Assembly (NCBI GenBank): GCA_018241665.1
Contig: JAFEDK010000005.1
Location: 62,001-126,000, forward strand
DNA length: 64,000 nucleotides
DNA from: Pseudomonadota bacterium
Lineage (GTDB): Bacteria; Pseudomonadota; Gammaproteobacteria; Burkholderiales; Rhodocyclaceae
Reading direction: 5' to 3'
The notes under the pieces are model-generated. The model did no database searches, was not told where the DNA came from, and worked only from the letters and a program-made list of their open reading frames with translations. Positions 17,179 to 26,939 of this stretch are shown in pieces. The position numbers were made by a program, and so were the translations under genes. How positions within the stretch are numbered: position 1 is the first letter of the stretch; each line of letters begins with the position of its first letter.

Positions 17179-17212
17179 AAGACTCCCCACAGAAGACTCC
17201 CCACAGAAAACT
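17171..17212. repeat. 14-base tandem repeat next to the REP palindrome
   Basis: Three head-to-tail copies of CCCCACAGAAGACT (17171-17184, 17185-17198, and 17199-17212 with one change) start inside the right flank of the REP palindrome. The unit contains the REP edge CCCCACAG, so it appears to have grown from the repeat end. Confidence 0.85.
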
Positions 17213-17228
17213 CACCCACGGAAACCCT

Positions 17229-17666
17229 TCAGCGACTGCCCAGGTCGAGGAAGCGCACCCACTGGGAGCCCTTCCACAACACCGTGCGGCCCATGTCCAT
17301 CAACTGCTCGGCGCCTTCCACGACGGTCAGGAAGTGGTTGCCGGCGAGCTGCCCCATTTTGCTGCCAAAGCGGCAGCTGCCATAGGCAAACAGGATCTCG
17401 GTCTCCGAGAAGCCGCCCGGGTAGAGCAGCACGTCGCCCCGCGACGGGTGGCTGGTGTGGTTCTCGAAGTCCAGGCCAGTATCGAAGTCGGCCAGCGGTA
17501 CCCACACCGCCTCGCCGCTCCAGCGGGAATGGATGACCTGGTTGGAGAAAGGCAGCATCTTCAGGAAGGCCGCGCAGGTCTTCGGCGCGGCCTCCTCTTC
17601 GAGCCGGGCGACAAAACGGTAGGAACCGACTTCGATGGCGAGATGGCGCACCGGCTCGCTCCTCAC
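17229..17666 (-). CDS. DUF3830-family cyclophilin-like protein
   Basis: 145 residues with YRFVARLEEEAAPKTCAAFLKMLPF, HSRWSGEAVWVPL and PSRGDVLLYPGGFSETEILFAYGSCRFGSKMG, the hallmarks of DUF3830, a cyclophilin-like fold without isomerase residues. Its ATG overlaps the glxR stop (ATGA), so it is made with the glyoxylate enzymes. DUF3830 proteins are often found beside hydantoin, amidase and purine-ring genes, which fits this locus, but no reaction is known. Confidence 0.82.
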   Translation of the reverse strand: MRSEPVRHLAIEVGSYRFVARLEEEAAPKTCAAFLKMLPFSNQVIHSRWSGEAVWVPLADFDTGLDFENHTSHPSRGDVLLYPGGFSETEILFAYGSCRFGSKMGQLAGNHFLTVVEGAEQLMDMGRTVLWKGSQWVRFLDLGSR

Positions 17667-18559
17667 TCGGCGGCCTGCTGGCCGATCTCAAAATTGGCCA
17701 TCTTCTCGAGGGCACGCACCAGGGCCGAGTGGTCCCAGCCGGCGCCGCCGTGGGCCGCACAGGTGTTGAACAGCTCCTGGGCGATGGCGGTGCTGGGCAG
17801 CGCGACACCGAGCTGGCGGCCGGTGGTGAGGGCCAGGTTGAGGTCCTTCTGGTGCAGCGCGATGCGGAAGCCCGGCTCGAAAGTGCGCTTGACCATGCGC
17901 TCGCCGTGCACTTCGAGGATGCGCGAGTTGGCGAAGCCGCCCATCAGCGCCTGACGCACCTTGGCCGGGTCGGCTCCGGCCTTGGCGGCCAGCAGCAGGG
18001 CCTCGCCCACCGCCTCGATGGTCAGCGCGACGATGATCTGGTTGGCGACCTTGGTGATCTGGCCGTCGCCGTTGCCGCCGACCAGGGTGATGTTCTTGCC
18101 CATCAGCTCGAACAGCGGCTTGACCTTGTCGAAGGCGGCCTCGCTGCCGCCGACCATGATGGTCAGGCTGGCCGCCTTGGCGCCCACTTCGCCGCCGGAC
18201 ACCGGCGCGTCCAGGTATTCGCAACCCAGCGCGTTGATGCGCTTGGCGAAATCCTTGGTGGCCACCGGGGAGATGGAGCTCATGTCCACCACCGTCTTGC
18301 CGGCGGACAGGCCCGCGGCGACGCCCTCGGGGTTGAACAGCGCGTCCTCCACGTGGGGCGTGTCGGGCACCATGGTGATGACGATGTCGGCGTTGCGGGC
18401 GACTTCGGCGCCGCTGGCGCAGGTCCGCGCGCCGGCCTCGACGAGTTCCGCCGGCGTGGCGCCGTGGGTGAAGGTGAAGACGGTGTGACCGCCCTTGATG
18501 AGGTGGCCGGCCATGGGGGCGCCCATGATGCCGAGACCGATGAAACCGATGTTTGCCAT
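17663..18559 (-). CDS. glxR: 2-hydroxy-3-oxopropionate (tartronate semialdehyde) reductase
   Basis: 298 residues from MANIGFIGLGIMGAPMAGHL with AGGAGA upstream. The Rossmann motif GFIGLGIMGAPMA, the DAPVSGGEVGA substrate loop, the catalytic Lys in GQITKVANQIIVALTIEA, and FRIALHQKDLNLAL are those of the beta-hydroxyacid dehydrogenase family, GlxR/GarR branch. It reduces tartronate semialdehyde, made by Gcl, to D-glycerate with NAD(P)H. It is third in the order gcl-hyi-glxR and is coupled to the DUF3830 gene. Confidence 0.95.
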   Translation of the reverse strand: MANIGFIGLGIMGAPMAGHLIKGGHTVFTFTHGATPAELVEAGARTCASGAEVARNADIVITMVPDTPHVEDALFNPEGVAAGLSAGKTVVDMSSISPVATKDFAKRINALGCEYLDAPVSGGEVGAKAASLTIMVGGSEAAFDKVKPLFELMGKNITLVGGNGDGQITKVANQIIVALTIEAVGEALLLAAKAGADPAKVRQALMGGFANSRILEVHGERMVKRTFEPGFRIALHQKDLNLALTTGRQLGVALPSTAIAQELFNTCAAHGGAGWDHSALVRALEKMANFEIGQQAAE

Positions 18560-18600
18560 GATGTCTTGTCTCCTGGTGGTGGTCGTCGTGGGGCCGGCGC

Positions 18601-19374
18601 TCAGGCGTTCTTCAGCCAGCCGAGGCCTTCCGTGGTGGTGGTGGCGGGCTTGTACTCGCAGCCGATCCAGCCGGCGTAGCCGAGCCCGTCGATGTGGCGG
18701 AACAGCCACGGGTAGTTGATCTCGCCGCTGCCCGGCTCGTGGCGGCCGGGGTTGTCGGCCAGCTGGATGTGGGCGATGCGCGGCAGGTTCTTGGCGATGG
18801 TCGCCGCCAGTTCGCCTTCCATTCGCTGGGCGTGGTAGATGTCGTACTGCACGAACAGGTTGTCGGAGCCGACCTCGTCGAGGATCTCCAGCGCCTGCGC
18901 CGTGCGGTTCAGGTAGAAGCCGGGGATGTCGTAGGTGTTGATCGGCTCGACCAGCAGGCGGATGCCGGCTTCCTTCAGCTGCGCCGCGGCAAAGCGCAGG
19001 TTGGCGACGAAGGTCTCGCGCAGCGCGGCCTCGGACACGCCGGCCGGGGCGATGCCGGCCAGGCAGTTGATCTGCGTGCAGCCGAGGGCTCGGGCGTAGT
19101 CGATGGCGGTGGCGACGCCGTCACGGAACTCGGCGACCCGCTCCGGGTGGCAGGCGATGCCGCGCTCGCCGGCTTCCCAGTTGCCGGCCGGCAGGTTGTG
19201 CAGCACCTGGACGAGGCCGTGACGGGCCAGCTCGGCGGCCAGGTCTTCCTTGGCGAAGGCGTAGGGGAAGAGGTACTCGACCCCCTTGAAGCCGGCTGCC
19301 GCGGCGGCGCCGAAGCGCTCCAGGAAAGGCAGCTCGGTAAACAGCATGGAAAGGTTGGCGGCGAAACGCGGCAT
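18601..19374 (-). CDS. hyi: Hydroxypyruvate isomerase
   Basis: 257 residues from MPRFAANLSMLFTELPFLER, with AAAGGA upstream. The TIM-barrel AP-endonuclease-2-like fold of Hyi/OtnI is clear: LLVEPINTYDIPGFYL, VQYDIYHAQRMEGEL, HIQLADNPGRHEPGSGEINYPWLF, WIGCEYKP. It interconverts hydroxypyruvate and tartronate semialdehyde. It lies between gcl and glxR in one leftward run. The open frame continues upstream of this ATG but that part is not Hyi-like. Confidence 0.94.
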   Translation of the reverse strand: MPRFAANLSMLFTELPFLERFGAAAAAGFKGVEYLFPYAFAKEDLAAELARHGLVQVLHNLPAGNWEAGERGIACHPERVAEFRDGVATAIDYARALGCTQINCLAGIAPAGVSEAALRETFVANLRFAAAQLKEAGIRLLVEPINTYDIPGFYLNRTAQALEILDEVGSDNLFVQYDIYHAQRMEGELAATIAKNLPRIAHIQLADNPGRHEPGSGEINYPWLFRHIDGLGYAGWIGCEYKPATTTTEGLGWLKNA

Positions 19375-19453
19375 GGTGGTGTCCTTTCTGTAGCCCCGGA
19401 GGGCGTGAAGCCGTGGGGCGCGTGGCGTCGCCCGCACGGAGTCAGTGTTGCGG

Positions 19454-21229
<1,776 letters not shown>

Positions 21230-21270
21230 TTTTTCCTCCTTAGGGGTCTGTCCGATGAATCAATGGGGAC

Positions 21271-21299
21271 AGCTTAGGGATAAAGGCAGAGGGCTTGAA
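21271..21299 (-). promoter_or_regulatory. gcl promoter
   Basis: On the minus strand TTCAAG (21299-21294) and TAAGCT (21276-21271) are 17 bases apart and lie 42 bases upstream of the gcl ATG. The same two boxes with the same spacing and nearly the same spacer occur upstream of eno (23317-23289), which is strong comparative support despite modest agreement with the sigma-70 consensus. Confidence 0.65.
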
Positions 21300-21318
21300 T
21301 TGCCGCCGGGATCGGTTC

Positions 21319-21341
21319 TTTCGATACTTTTTGTATCGAAA
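21319..21341. promoter_or_regulatory. Palindromic operator upstream of gcl
   Basis: TTTCGATAC and GTATCGAAA (21319-21327, 21333-21341) form a perfect 9-bp inverted repeat around TTTTT. It ends 19 bases upstream of the gcl -35 box. A matching site at the same distance precedes the eno promoter, so an activator binding about 65 bases before the transcript start is likely. Confidence 0.7.
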
Positions 21342-21411
21342 AAGAATGCGAGAAGGCCGCTCTCGATACGCCGCGCAAATTGCCGCAGCGCAACGAGGGC
21401 GGCCGCCAGAA

Positions 21412-21927
21412 TCAACTCAGATTGCCGCTTAACAGCAGATAGCCGGGCACCCAGCCGGTCAGTACGCCCTGGCCGATAGCCACGCAGGCGGTCAGCCGGG
21501 TCAGCGGCTTGTTGAGCGCGAGCAGCAGGAAGAACAACAGCCAGAGTATTGACCAGGCCACCCACGACAGGCCCAGCCACCACTCCCCCGGCGAGCTCGC
21601 CAGGCGCAGGCAGTCCGCCGCCACCGGCACCGCGGTGAGGGCCACGAACAGGCTGAACCAGCCCAGCCCACGGCCGTCCGCCCCGCTGTAGCGGTTGATC
21701 GCCACCCACAGGTAGGTGAAGGAGAACAGCAACGACAGCGCCGCAGCCTTCACCGACGCCAAGTCGGCACCGTCGCCGAAGGCCAGCTTGAGGGCTACCA
21801 GCAGAGACAGCCCGCCGGCAAACAGGTTGATCACCGGGATCTCCCGGTCGCCGATGCGGCCGAGCATCCACAGGCCGTTGAGGATCAGCACGGCGCCCAC
21901 GTAGAGCAGCGCCAGTCCGAGCAACAT
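21412..21927 (-). CDS. AmiS/UreI-family urea/amide channel
   Basis: 171 residues from MLLGLALLYVGAVLILNGLWMLG, with about six membrane helices and the family sequences LFSFTYLWVAINRY, LGLSWVAWSILWLLFFLLLALNK and GWVPGYLLLSG. UreI and AmiS form inner-membrane channels for urea or short amides. It starts 10 bases after the enolase stop and is probably co-transcribed. Allantoicase and ureidoglycolate lyase release urea in this pathway and no urease is in the window, so urea export or uptake is the likely role. Confidence 0.85.
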   Translation of the reverse strand: MLLGLALLYVGAVLILNGLWMLGRIGDREIPVINLFAGGLSLLVALKLAFGDGADLASVKAAALSLLFSFTYLWVAINRYSGADGRGLGWFSLFVALTAVPVAADCLRLASSPGEWWLGLSWVAWSILWLLFFLLLALNKPLTRLTACVAIGQGVLTGWVPGYLLLSGNLS

Positions 21928-21937
21928 AGCTGCGCCC

Positions 21938-23218
21938 TCAGCGCCGGGCCAGCACAGCGCTGCTGGCAAAGCGGGCTGCCGGGCCCAGCTCGCGCTCGAT
22001 GGCGAGCAGCCGGTTGTACTTCTCGACGCGATCCGAACGGCTCGCCGAGCCGGTCTTGATCTGCCCGCAGGCGGTCCCCACCGCCAGGTCGGCGATGGTC
22101 GTGTCGCCGGTCTCGCCGGAACGGTGGGAGACGATCGCCGCGTAACCGTGCTGGCGCGCCAGATCGATGGCGGCGAGGGTCTCGGTGAGGGTGCCGATCT
22201 GGTTGGGCTTGATCAGGATCGCGTTGGCGACGCCCTTGTTGATGCCGTCGGCCAGCAGGCGGGTGTCCGTCACGAAGAGGTCGTCGCCAACCAGCTGGGT
22301 GCGCCGGCCGAGACGGTCGGTGAGCTGGCCCCAGCCGGCCCAGTCGTCCTCGGCCATGCCGTCCTCGATGCTGACGATCGGGTAGTCGGCGACCAGCTTG
22401 GCCAGGTAGTCGCAGAACTCGGCCCGCGACAGATCGAGGGACTCCCCGGCCAGCACGTAGCGCTCGCCCTTGGCGAACTCCGACGACGCGCAGTCGAGGG
22501 CCAGCGCCACCTGGCTGCCCGGCTCGTAGCCGGCCAGGCGGATCGCCTCGAGGATCAGGTCGAGGGCCTGGCGGGTCCCCTCCACGTTGGGCGCGAAGCC
22601 GCCCTCGTCGCCCACCGACGTCGGAAAACCGTAGCGGTCGAGCAGGCCGCGCAGCGCATGGAAGACGCCGACACCGGCACGCAACGCATCGCCGAAGCGC
22701 TCGAAGCCATGGGGCACGATCATGCATTCCTGGATGTCGAGGCTGTTGTTGGCGTGGGCGCCGCCGTTGAGCACGTTCATCAGCGGCACCGGCAGTACCG
22801 CCTCGCGCCCGTCCGACAGGTGGCGGTACAGCGGCTGGCCGGCCGCCTCCGCGGCGGCGCGGGCGCTGGCCAGCGACACGGCGAGGAGCGCATTGGCGCC
22901 GAGGCGGGACTTGTCGGCCGTGCCGTCCAGCTCGCACAGGATGCCGTCGATATCCGCCTGGCGGGCCGCATCGTGGCCCTTCAACGCAGCGGCGATGGGG
23001 CCTTCGACGTGGGCCAGGGCCTGCTGCACGCCCTTGCCGCCGAAGCGCGCCGGGTCGCCGTCACGCAGTTCGAGGGCTTCACGCTTGCCGGTGGATGCCC
23101 CGGAAGGTACCGCAGCCGTCCCGCGATGGCCGGACTGCAGCGTGACGGTAGCCTGCAGCGTCGGGTTGCCGCGGGAGTCGAGGATCTCAAGTCCCTCGAT
23201 ATGGGTTATTTCGTACAT
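21938..23218 (-). CDS. eno: Enolase (dedicated copy in the glyoxylate region)
   Basis: 426 residues from [20 protein letters not shown]. Catalytic and metal sites are intact: [72 protein letters not shown] and [16 protein letters not shown]. It converts 2-phosphoglycerate to phosphoenolpyruvate, linking glycerate 2-kinase to pyruvate kinase in this locus. Most betaproteobacteria keep housekeeping eno beside pyrG/kdsA, so this is probably a paralogue. It shares its promoter region with gcl. Confidence 0.95.
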   Translation of the reverse strand: MYEITHIEGLEILDSRGNPTLQATVTLQSGHRGTAAVPSGASTGKREALELRDGDPARFGGKGVQQALAHVEGPIAAALKGHDAARQADIDGILCELDGTADKSRLGANALLAVSLASARAAAEAAGQPLYRHLSDGREAVLPVPLMNVLNGGAHANNSLDIQECMIVPHGFERFGDALRAGVGVFHALRGLLDRYGFPTSVGDEGGFAPNVEGTRQALDLILEAIRLAGYEPGSQVALALDCASSEFAKGERYVLAGESLDLSRAEFCDYLAKLVADYPIVSIEDGMAEDDWAGWGQLTDRLGRRTQLVGDDLFVTDTRLLADGINKGVANAILIKPNQIGTLTETLAAIDLARQHGYAAIVSHRSGETGDTTIADLAVGTACGQIKTGSASRSDRVEKYNRLLAIERELGPAARFASSAVLARR

Positions 23219-23288
23219 GTAATGCTGTCTCCAGGAAAGTACACGGGGCCAATTCGTGGGCCGGCGGACGCCAGGCCGCAGCGCCAAC

Positions 23289-23317
23289 AGCTTAGGGACA
23301 AAGCCAGGTCGCTTGAA
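23289..23317 (-). promoter_or_regulatory. eno promoter
   Basis: TTCAAG (23317-23312) and TAAGCT (23294-23289) on the minus strand with a 17-base spacer match the gcl promoter boxes exactly, and most of the spacer is also shared. It lies about 70 bases upstream of the eno ATG. Confidence 0.65.
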
Positions 23318-23336
23318 TTGGCGCCGGAATAGGCAC

Positions 23337-23357
23337 TTTCAATACACACCGTATCGA
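23337..23357. promoter_or_regulatory. Palindromic operator upstream of eno
   Basis: TTTCAATAC (23337-23345), a 5-base centre and GTATCGA (23351-23357) repeat the gcl operator with one arm mismatch. It ends 19 bases upstream of the eno -35 box, the same distance as at gcl. Confidence 0.62.
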
Positions 23358-23407
23358 TCTGCCGACCGGCAGAACGGAAGCCTTGGTGCGGATAAGCTCC
23401 ATTCTCC

Positions 23408-23908
23408 TTACAGAGCCTGGATCACCGCGCCGGGATCGAGGCTCACCTCGTCGCAGTTGGGGGCGTTGCCGCTGCGATCCACGACGAGGAAGTCGCACAC
23501 CGTCTCCAGCGCCAGCAGCGGGTGGTGCCACACGCCGGTGGCGTAGTTGACACCCTGCTCGCCGCTGGCCAGGAAGACCCGCAGGTCTTCAGCCTTCGGC
23601 GCCGCGCCGGCCGACGCCACCACCACCAGGTAGGGCTTGCCGGACATCGGGATGAAGGCCTGGCTGGCCAGCGGGTGGCGCTCCATCATCTCGACGCTGA
23701 AGGGCAGCGTGCGCGGCTGGCCGCGGAAGATGGAGACGATCACTTTGCCGTCCGGGCCCGCTTCGATCTGGGCGAGGTCGTGGTAGCGCTCGGTGTTGCC
23801 GGCGTTGATGGTGAAATGGCGCACCGCGTCGCTCGCTTCGATGACTTCGCCGAAGGGGGCGAAGGCTTCGCGGGTGAGCGGCTGCGGGCTCAGGCGGAGG
23901 CTGTTCAT
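23408..23908 (-). CDS. allA: Ureidoglycolate lyase, copy 1
   Basis: 166 residues, full length. AllA features include [34 protein letters not shown] and [27 protein letters not shown]. It splits ureidoglycolate into glyoxylate and urea, the last step before Gcl. It follows alc copy 1 after 9 bases. The protein differs from the copy at 38076 by only five residues. Confidence 0.95.
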   Translation of the reverse strand: MNSLRLSPQPLTREAFAPFGEVIEASDAVRHFTINAGNTERYHDLAQIEAGPDGKVIVSIFRGQPRTLPFSVEMMERHPLASQAFIPMSGKPYLVVVASAGAAPKAEDLRVFLASGEQGVNYATGVWHHPLLALETVCDFLVVDRSGNAPNCDEVSLDPGAVIQAL

Positions 23909-23917
23909 GGCCGCTCC

Positions 23918-24961
23918 TTACTTCACCACCTTGCCCCACAGGCGCAGGCGCGACACGCCGCCGTCGGGGAAGATGTTGAAGCGCACGTGGGTGATCGGCC
24001 CGAGCTTGGCAATTTGTTCGGTGAAGGTATGCACCGCATCCATCGACAGCTTCTGCTCGGGCAGCAGGGTTTGCCAGAACAGGCTCTGGGTGGTGATGGA
24101 GCGGTCGGTGCCGCCGCTCACGAAGGCTGCCTGGATCGAGCAGCGGTCCGGGTAGTTGCCCTTGAAGAAGGCGGTGTCCACTTCGATCTTGTCGACCGTG
24201 CCGGCGGCGCCCAGTTCGAGCACACACCAGTCGTTGCCGGGTTCGCGGCGGCGGCGGGTTTCCCAGCCGTCGCCCATGTTCTGGCCGCGGCCGGGCAGCA
24301 GCAAGGCGGCGACGGTGGAGCCAAAGCTGGCGTCGTTCCACGACACTGCGCGGCCGCCGTTCTCCATCGCGACGAGGTCGATGGTCTCGTCGCCGGTCAG
24401 GCTTTCGAGCGCGCCGACCGGGCGGCCATAGACGCGCAGGCGGGCAATGCCGCCGTCCGGGTAGATGTTGACGCGCAGGTGGGTCCACGCCGCGTCGCTG
24501 GCGCATTCGAGAATGTGGTGGCTGTTGGGGCCGAGGGGCGTGGCCGGCAGGATCTCGGTCCAGCTGGCGGCTTTCAGGCTCTCCACGTCGTCAGTGGCGG
24601 AAACGGTGGCCTCGATGGACACCGCCGGCGGGTAGTTGCCGGTGAAGTGGCTGGTGTCCACGTCGAAGCCGCGGATCACGCCCTTCACGCCGAGCTTGAG
24701 CAGCGCCCAGTCGTGGCCGGCGACGCGCTTGCGGCGGGATTCCCAGCCGTCCATCCACTTGCCGTTGGTGTCGAACTTGCCCGGCACGAACTGGGCCGGT
24801 TCGGGGTTGAGCATGCGCGACACTTCGGCGAAGAAGTCGTCGGAGGCGTACAGCGCCTGCGCGCCCAGGCGCGGGTTGGCGAGATCCACCGAACGCAGTG
24901 CCCAGTCGGGCAGTTCAGCGGGGGCGGCGAAAACGGGGGCGCCGGGGGTGTGGCTGGCCAT
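23918..24961 (-). CDS. alc: Allantoicase, copy 1
   Basis: 347 residues, usual length. The protein contains the internal duplication typical of allantoicase: [22 protein letters not shown] in the first half and [22 protein letters not shown] in the second, each followed by [12 protein letters not shown] / [12 protein letters not shown]. It hydrolyses allantoate to ureidoglycolate and urea. An AAGGAGA site lies upstream. It differs from the copy at 38586 by about seven residues and the near-identity continues some 35 bases upstream of the start. Confidence 0.96.
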   Translation of the reverse strand: MASHTPGAPVFAAPAELPDWALRSVDLANPRLGAQALYASDDFFAEVSRMLNPEPAQFVPGKFDTNGKWMDGWESRRKRVAGHDWALLKLGVKGVIRGFDVDTSHFTGNYPPAVSIEATVSATDDVESLKAASWTEILPATPLGPNSHHILECASDAAWTHLRVNIYPDGGIARLRVYGRPVGALESLTGDETIDLVAMENGGRAVSWNDASFGSTVAALLLPGRGQNMGDGWETRRRREPGNDWCVLELGAAGTVDKIEVDTAFFKGNYPDRCSIQAAFVSGGTDRSITTQSLFWQTLLPEQKLSMDAVHTFTEQIAKLGPITHVRFNIFPDGGVSRLRLWGKVVK

Positions 24962-25089
24962 GAGTCAGGTCTCCTTCGAATTTTGGTTTGCGATGCGTGG
25001 AAGCGATCTGCCCCGCAAGGGCAGCCACGCATGCCGTTTCATGGTGATCAAGGGAAGCCCCGAACTAGTCGAGGCTCCACACTGAAAAG

Positions 25090-25120
25090 GATCTCGGGCA
25101 AGCTTTCAGCACCCGAGATC
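25090..25120 (-). terminator. Hairpin after the first NCS1 permease gene
   Basis: GATCTCGGG (25090-25098) and CCCGAGATC (25112-25120) form a perfect 9-bp stem with a 13-base loop, eight bases after the stop of the leftward permease gene. On the minus strand it is followed by CTTTT, supporting a terminator. Confidence 0.72.
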
Positions 25121-25127
25121 CAAAGCA

Positions 25128-26594
25128 TCAGGACGTGGCTTCAGGAACCATGGGGGCAAGCGCTTCATGGGATCCCTGCGAGACCGTCTGGCCTTTCATC
25201 GCAAGGTGGTAGCACAAGGCACCAAGCGCGCAACCGATGAACCAATTGAAATCGGCCAGCGCCTTGACGCCCAGGAGCGTGATCGCCACGCCCGCGATCA
25301 CAGCCGGGACAAGCGCCCAGATCGCACGCTTATTGACCCCGTTTTCGTACCAGTAGGCACCACCCGGTTTGTCGCTGTAGAGGTCATCGACGACGATCTT
25401 GCGCTTGCGCACGAAATAGAAATCCACCAGCAAGATGCCAAACAGCGGGCCGATGAAGGCGGCGAGCATGTCGAGGGTGTAGTGGATCACGTCCGGCGAA
25501 TTGAACAGGTTCCACGGCGTGATGAAGATCGACCCGACCGCAGCGATGAAACCGCCCGTGCGGAAGCTGATGTGGCGGGGCGCCACGTTGGAGAAATCGA
25601 AGGCCGGCGACACAAAATTGGCGACGATATTGATGCCGATCGTGGCCGTGACGAAAGTGAAGGCGCCCAGCACCGCGGCCATCGTATTGTCGATCTTGCT
25701 GACGGTCTCGATCGGATCGGTGACCATATGGCCGAACACGGGAATGGTGCCGGAAGTGATGACGACGGTGACGATCGAGAAGGCGATGAAGTTAACCGGA
25801 AGCCCCCAGAAGTTGCCGCGCTTCACCTCGTCGAAATGCCGGCCATAGCGTGAAAAGTCGCCAAAGTTCAGCATCGGTCCGGAAAAGTAGGACACCACCA
25901 GCGCAATCGCCGTGATCATCGGCCCCACCACACCAAAACCCTGGTACTTCACTTCGCCCAGATTAAGGCTGATGTTGTCGAGGCCGGCCTTCCAGACGAT
26001 CCAGCCGGCAAGCAGGAACATCACGACATACACAGCGGGCCCCGCCCAGTCGATGAAGCGCTTGATCGCTTCCATGCCATGCCAGAACACCACGGCCTGC
26101 AACACCCACATCGTCATGAAGCCCAACCAGCCGAGATATGACAGTCCGGCGAAGCTCTGATGCGTCAGGCTCTCGAGCCCGGGAAAGAAGCGCAACAGCA
26201 CAATCGTCAAGGCCGACGATGCAAGAAAGGTCTGGATTCCGTACCAGGCGACGGCAATCAGGCCACGGATGATCGCGGGGACATTGGCCCCCCAGACACC
26301 GAAAGCCAGACGGCAAGCGACAGGATACGGGACACCCGCCTGCTGGCTGGGCAAGGCAACCCAGTTGCACAGCACGTTGACCAGACAGATACCGATGATC
26401 AGCGACACCAGTACCTGCCAGCTACTCAAACCAAGCGCAAACAAACTGCCGGCAAAAACGTATCCACCGACACTATGAACATCGGACATCCAGAAGGCGA
26501 AAATGTTGTACCAGTTCCAGTTCTTGTCCTTCAGAGGAGCGAGGTCCTCGTTGTACAGACGGTCGCTATAACCCGCCGGCAGGTGCTCTGACAT
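25128..26594 (-). CDS. NCS1-family permease (allantoin/purine-related), first copy
   Basis: 488 residues from MSEHLPAGYSDRLYNEDLAP with GAGGAGA upstream. About 12 membrane helices and the NCS1 patterns NWYNIFAFWMSDVHSVGGYVFAG, GVWGANVPAIIRGLIAVAWYGIQT, GPMLNFGDFSRYGRHFDEVKRGNFWGLPVN and ATIGINIVANFVSPAFDFSN are clear. NCS1 proteins carry allantoin, hydantoins, uracil or cytosine with Na+ or H+. Its neighbours (allantoicase, racemase, allantoinase) point to allantoin. It diverges from the GntR gene over an AT-rich gap with repeated GntR-type sites. Confidence 0.9.
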   Translation of the reverse strand: MSEHLPAGYSDRLYNEDLAPLKDKNWNWYNIFAFWMSDVHSVGGYVFAGSLFALGLSSWQVLVSLIIGICLVNVLCNWVALPSQQAGVPYPVACRLAFGVWGANVPAIIRGLIAVAWYGIQTFLASSALTIVLLRFFPGLESLTHQSFAGLSYLGWLGFMTMWVLQAVVFWHGMEAIKRFIDWAGPAVYVVMFLLAGWIVWKAGLDNISLNLGEVKYQGFGVVGPMITAIALVVSYFSGPMLNFGDFSRYGRHFDEVKRGNFWGLPVNFIAFSIVTVVITSGTIPVFGHMVTDPIETVSKIDNTMAAVLGAFTFVTATIGINIVANFVSPAFDFSNVAPRHISFRTGGFIAAVGSIFITPWNLFNSPDVIHYTLDMLAAFIGPLFGILLVDFYFVRKRKIVVDDLYSDKPGGAYWYENGVNKRAIWALVPAVIAGVAITLLGVKALADFNWFIGCALGALCYHLAMKGQTVSQGSHEALAPMVPEATS

Positions 26595-26703
26595 GCTTGT
26601 CTCCTCATTTCCGCGGTCTTGCCGCGGAAGCATCTCTAGGTGTGTTGAGCGGTCCTACGGTCTAAGAGCACGGGGCGTATAATTTTTTTATGCACCCATA
26701 GAC

Positions 26704-26732
26704 TGTATCCGTTATTACATAAAAATGTATCC
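26704..26732. promoter_or_regulatory. Direct pair of TGTATCC sites (GntR operator)
   Basis: TGTATCC occurs at 26704-26710 and 26726-26732, 22 bases apart (two helical turns), in the AT-rich gap between the NCS1 and GntR genes. The same heptamer occurs again as an inverted pair further right, so these are likely binding sites of the adjacent GntR protein. Confidence 0.55.
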
Positions 26733-26844
26733 AATTAACGAAGTCAAGAGGATTTTTGTACGCATACAGTCGACAGCTCCCACAAAGCGGGAAGCGCAAG
26801 CCAGAAACACAGAAGCCAATACCAAAACTAATTACAGAAACTAC

Positions 26845-26872
26845 GGATACAAAAATAAGTTTAATTGTATCC
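26845..26872. promoter_or_regulatory. Inverted pair GGATACAA / TTGTATCC (GntR operator)
   Basis: GGATACAA (26845-26852) and TTGTATCC (26865-26872) are a perfect 8-bp inverted repeat with a 12-base centre, 68 bases upstream of the GntR start. Together with the two direct copies this makes four copies of one heptamer in 170 bases. Confidence 0.6.
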
Positions 26873-26939
26873 AAAACACCTCTAAACTGAATTCAACGAT
26901 GGGTCGACCATGGTCACGCCCACATGGAGATTTTTAAGA

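Noticed and set aside
26634-26939. Short AT-rich open frames between the NCS1 and GntR genes
   Set aside because: Frames of about 70 codons on both strands arise from low-GC sequence and overlap the repeated operator sites; no motif or ribosome site supports them.
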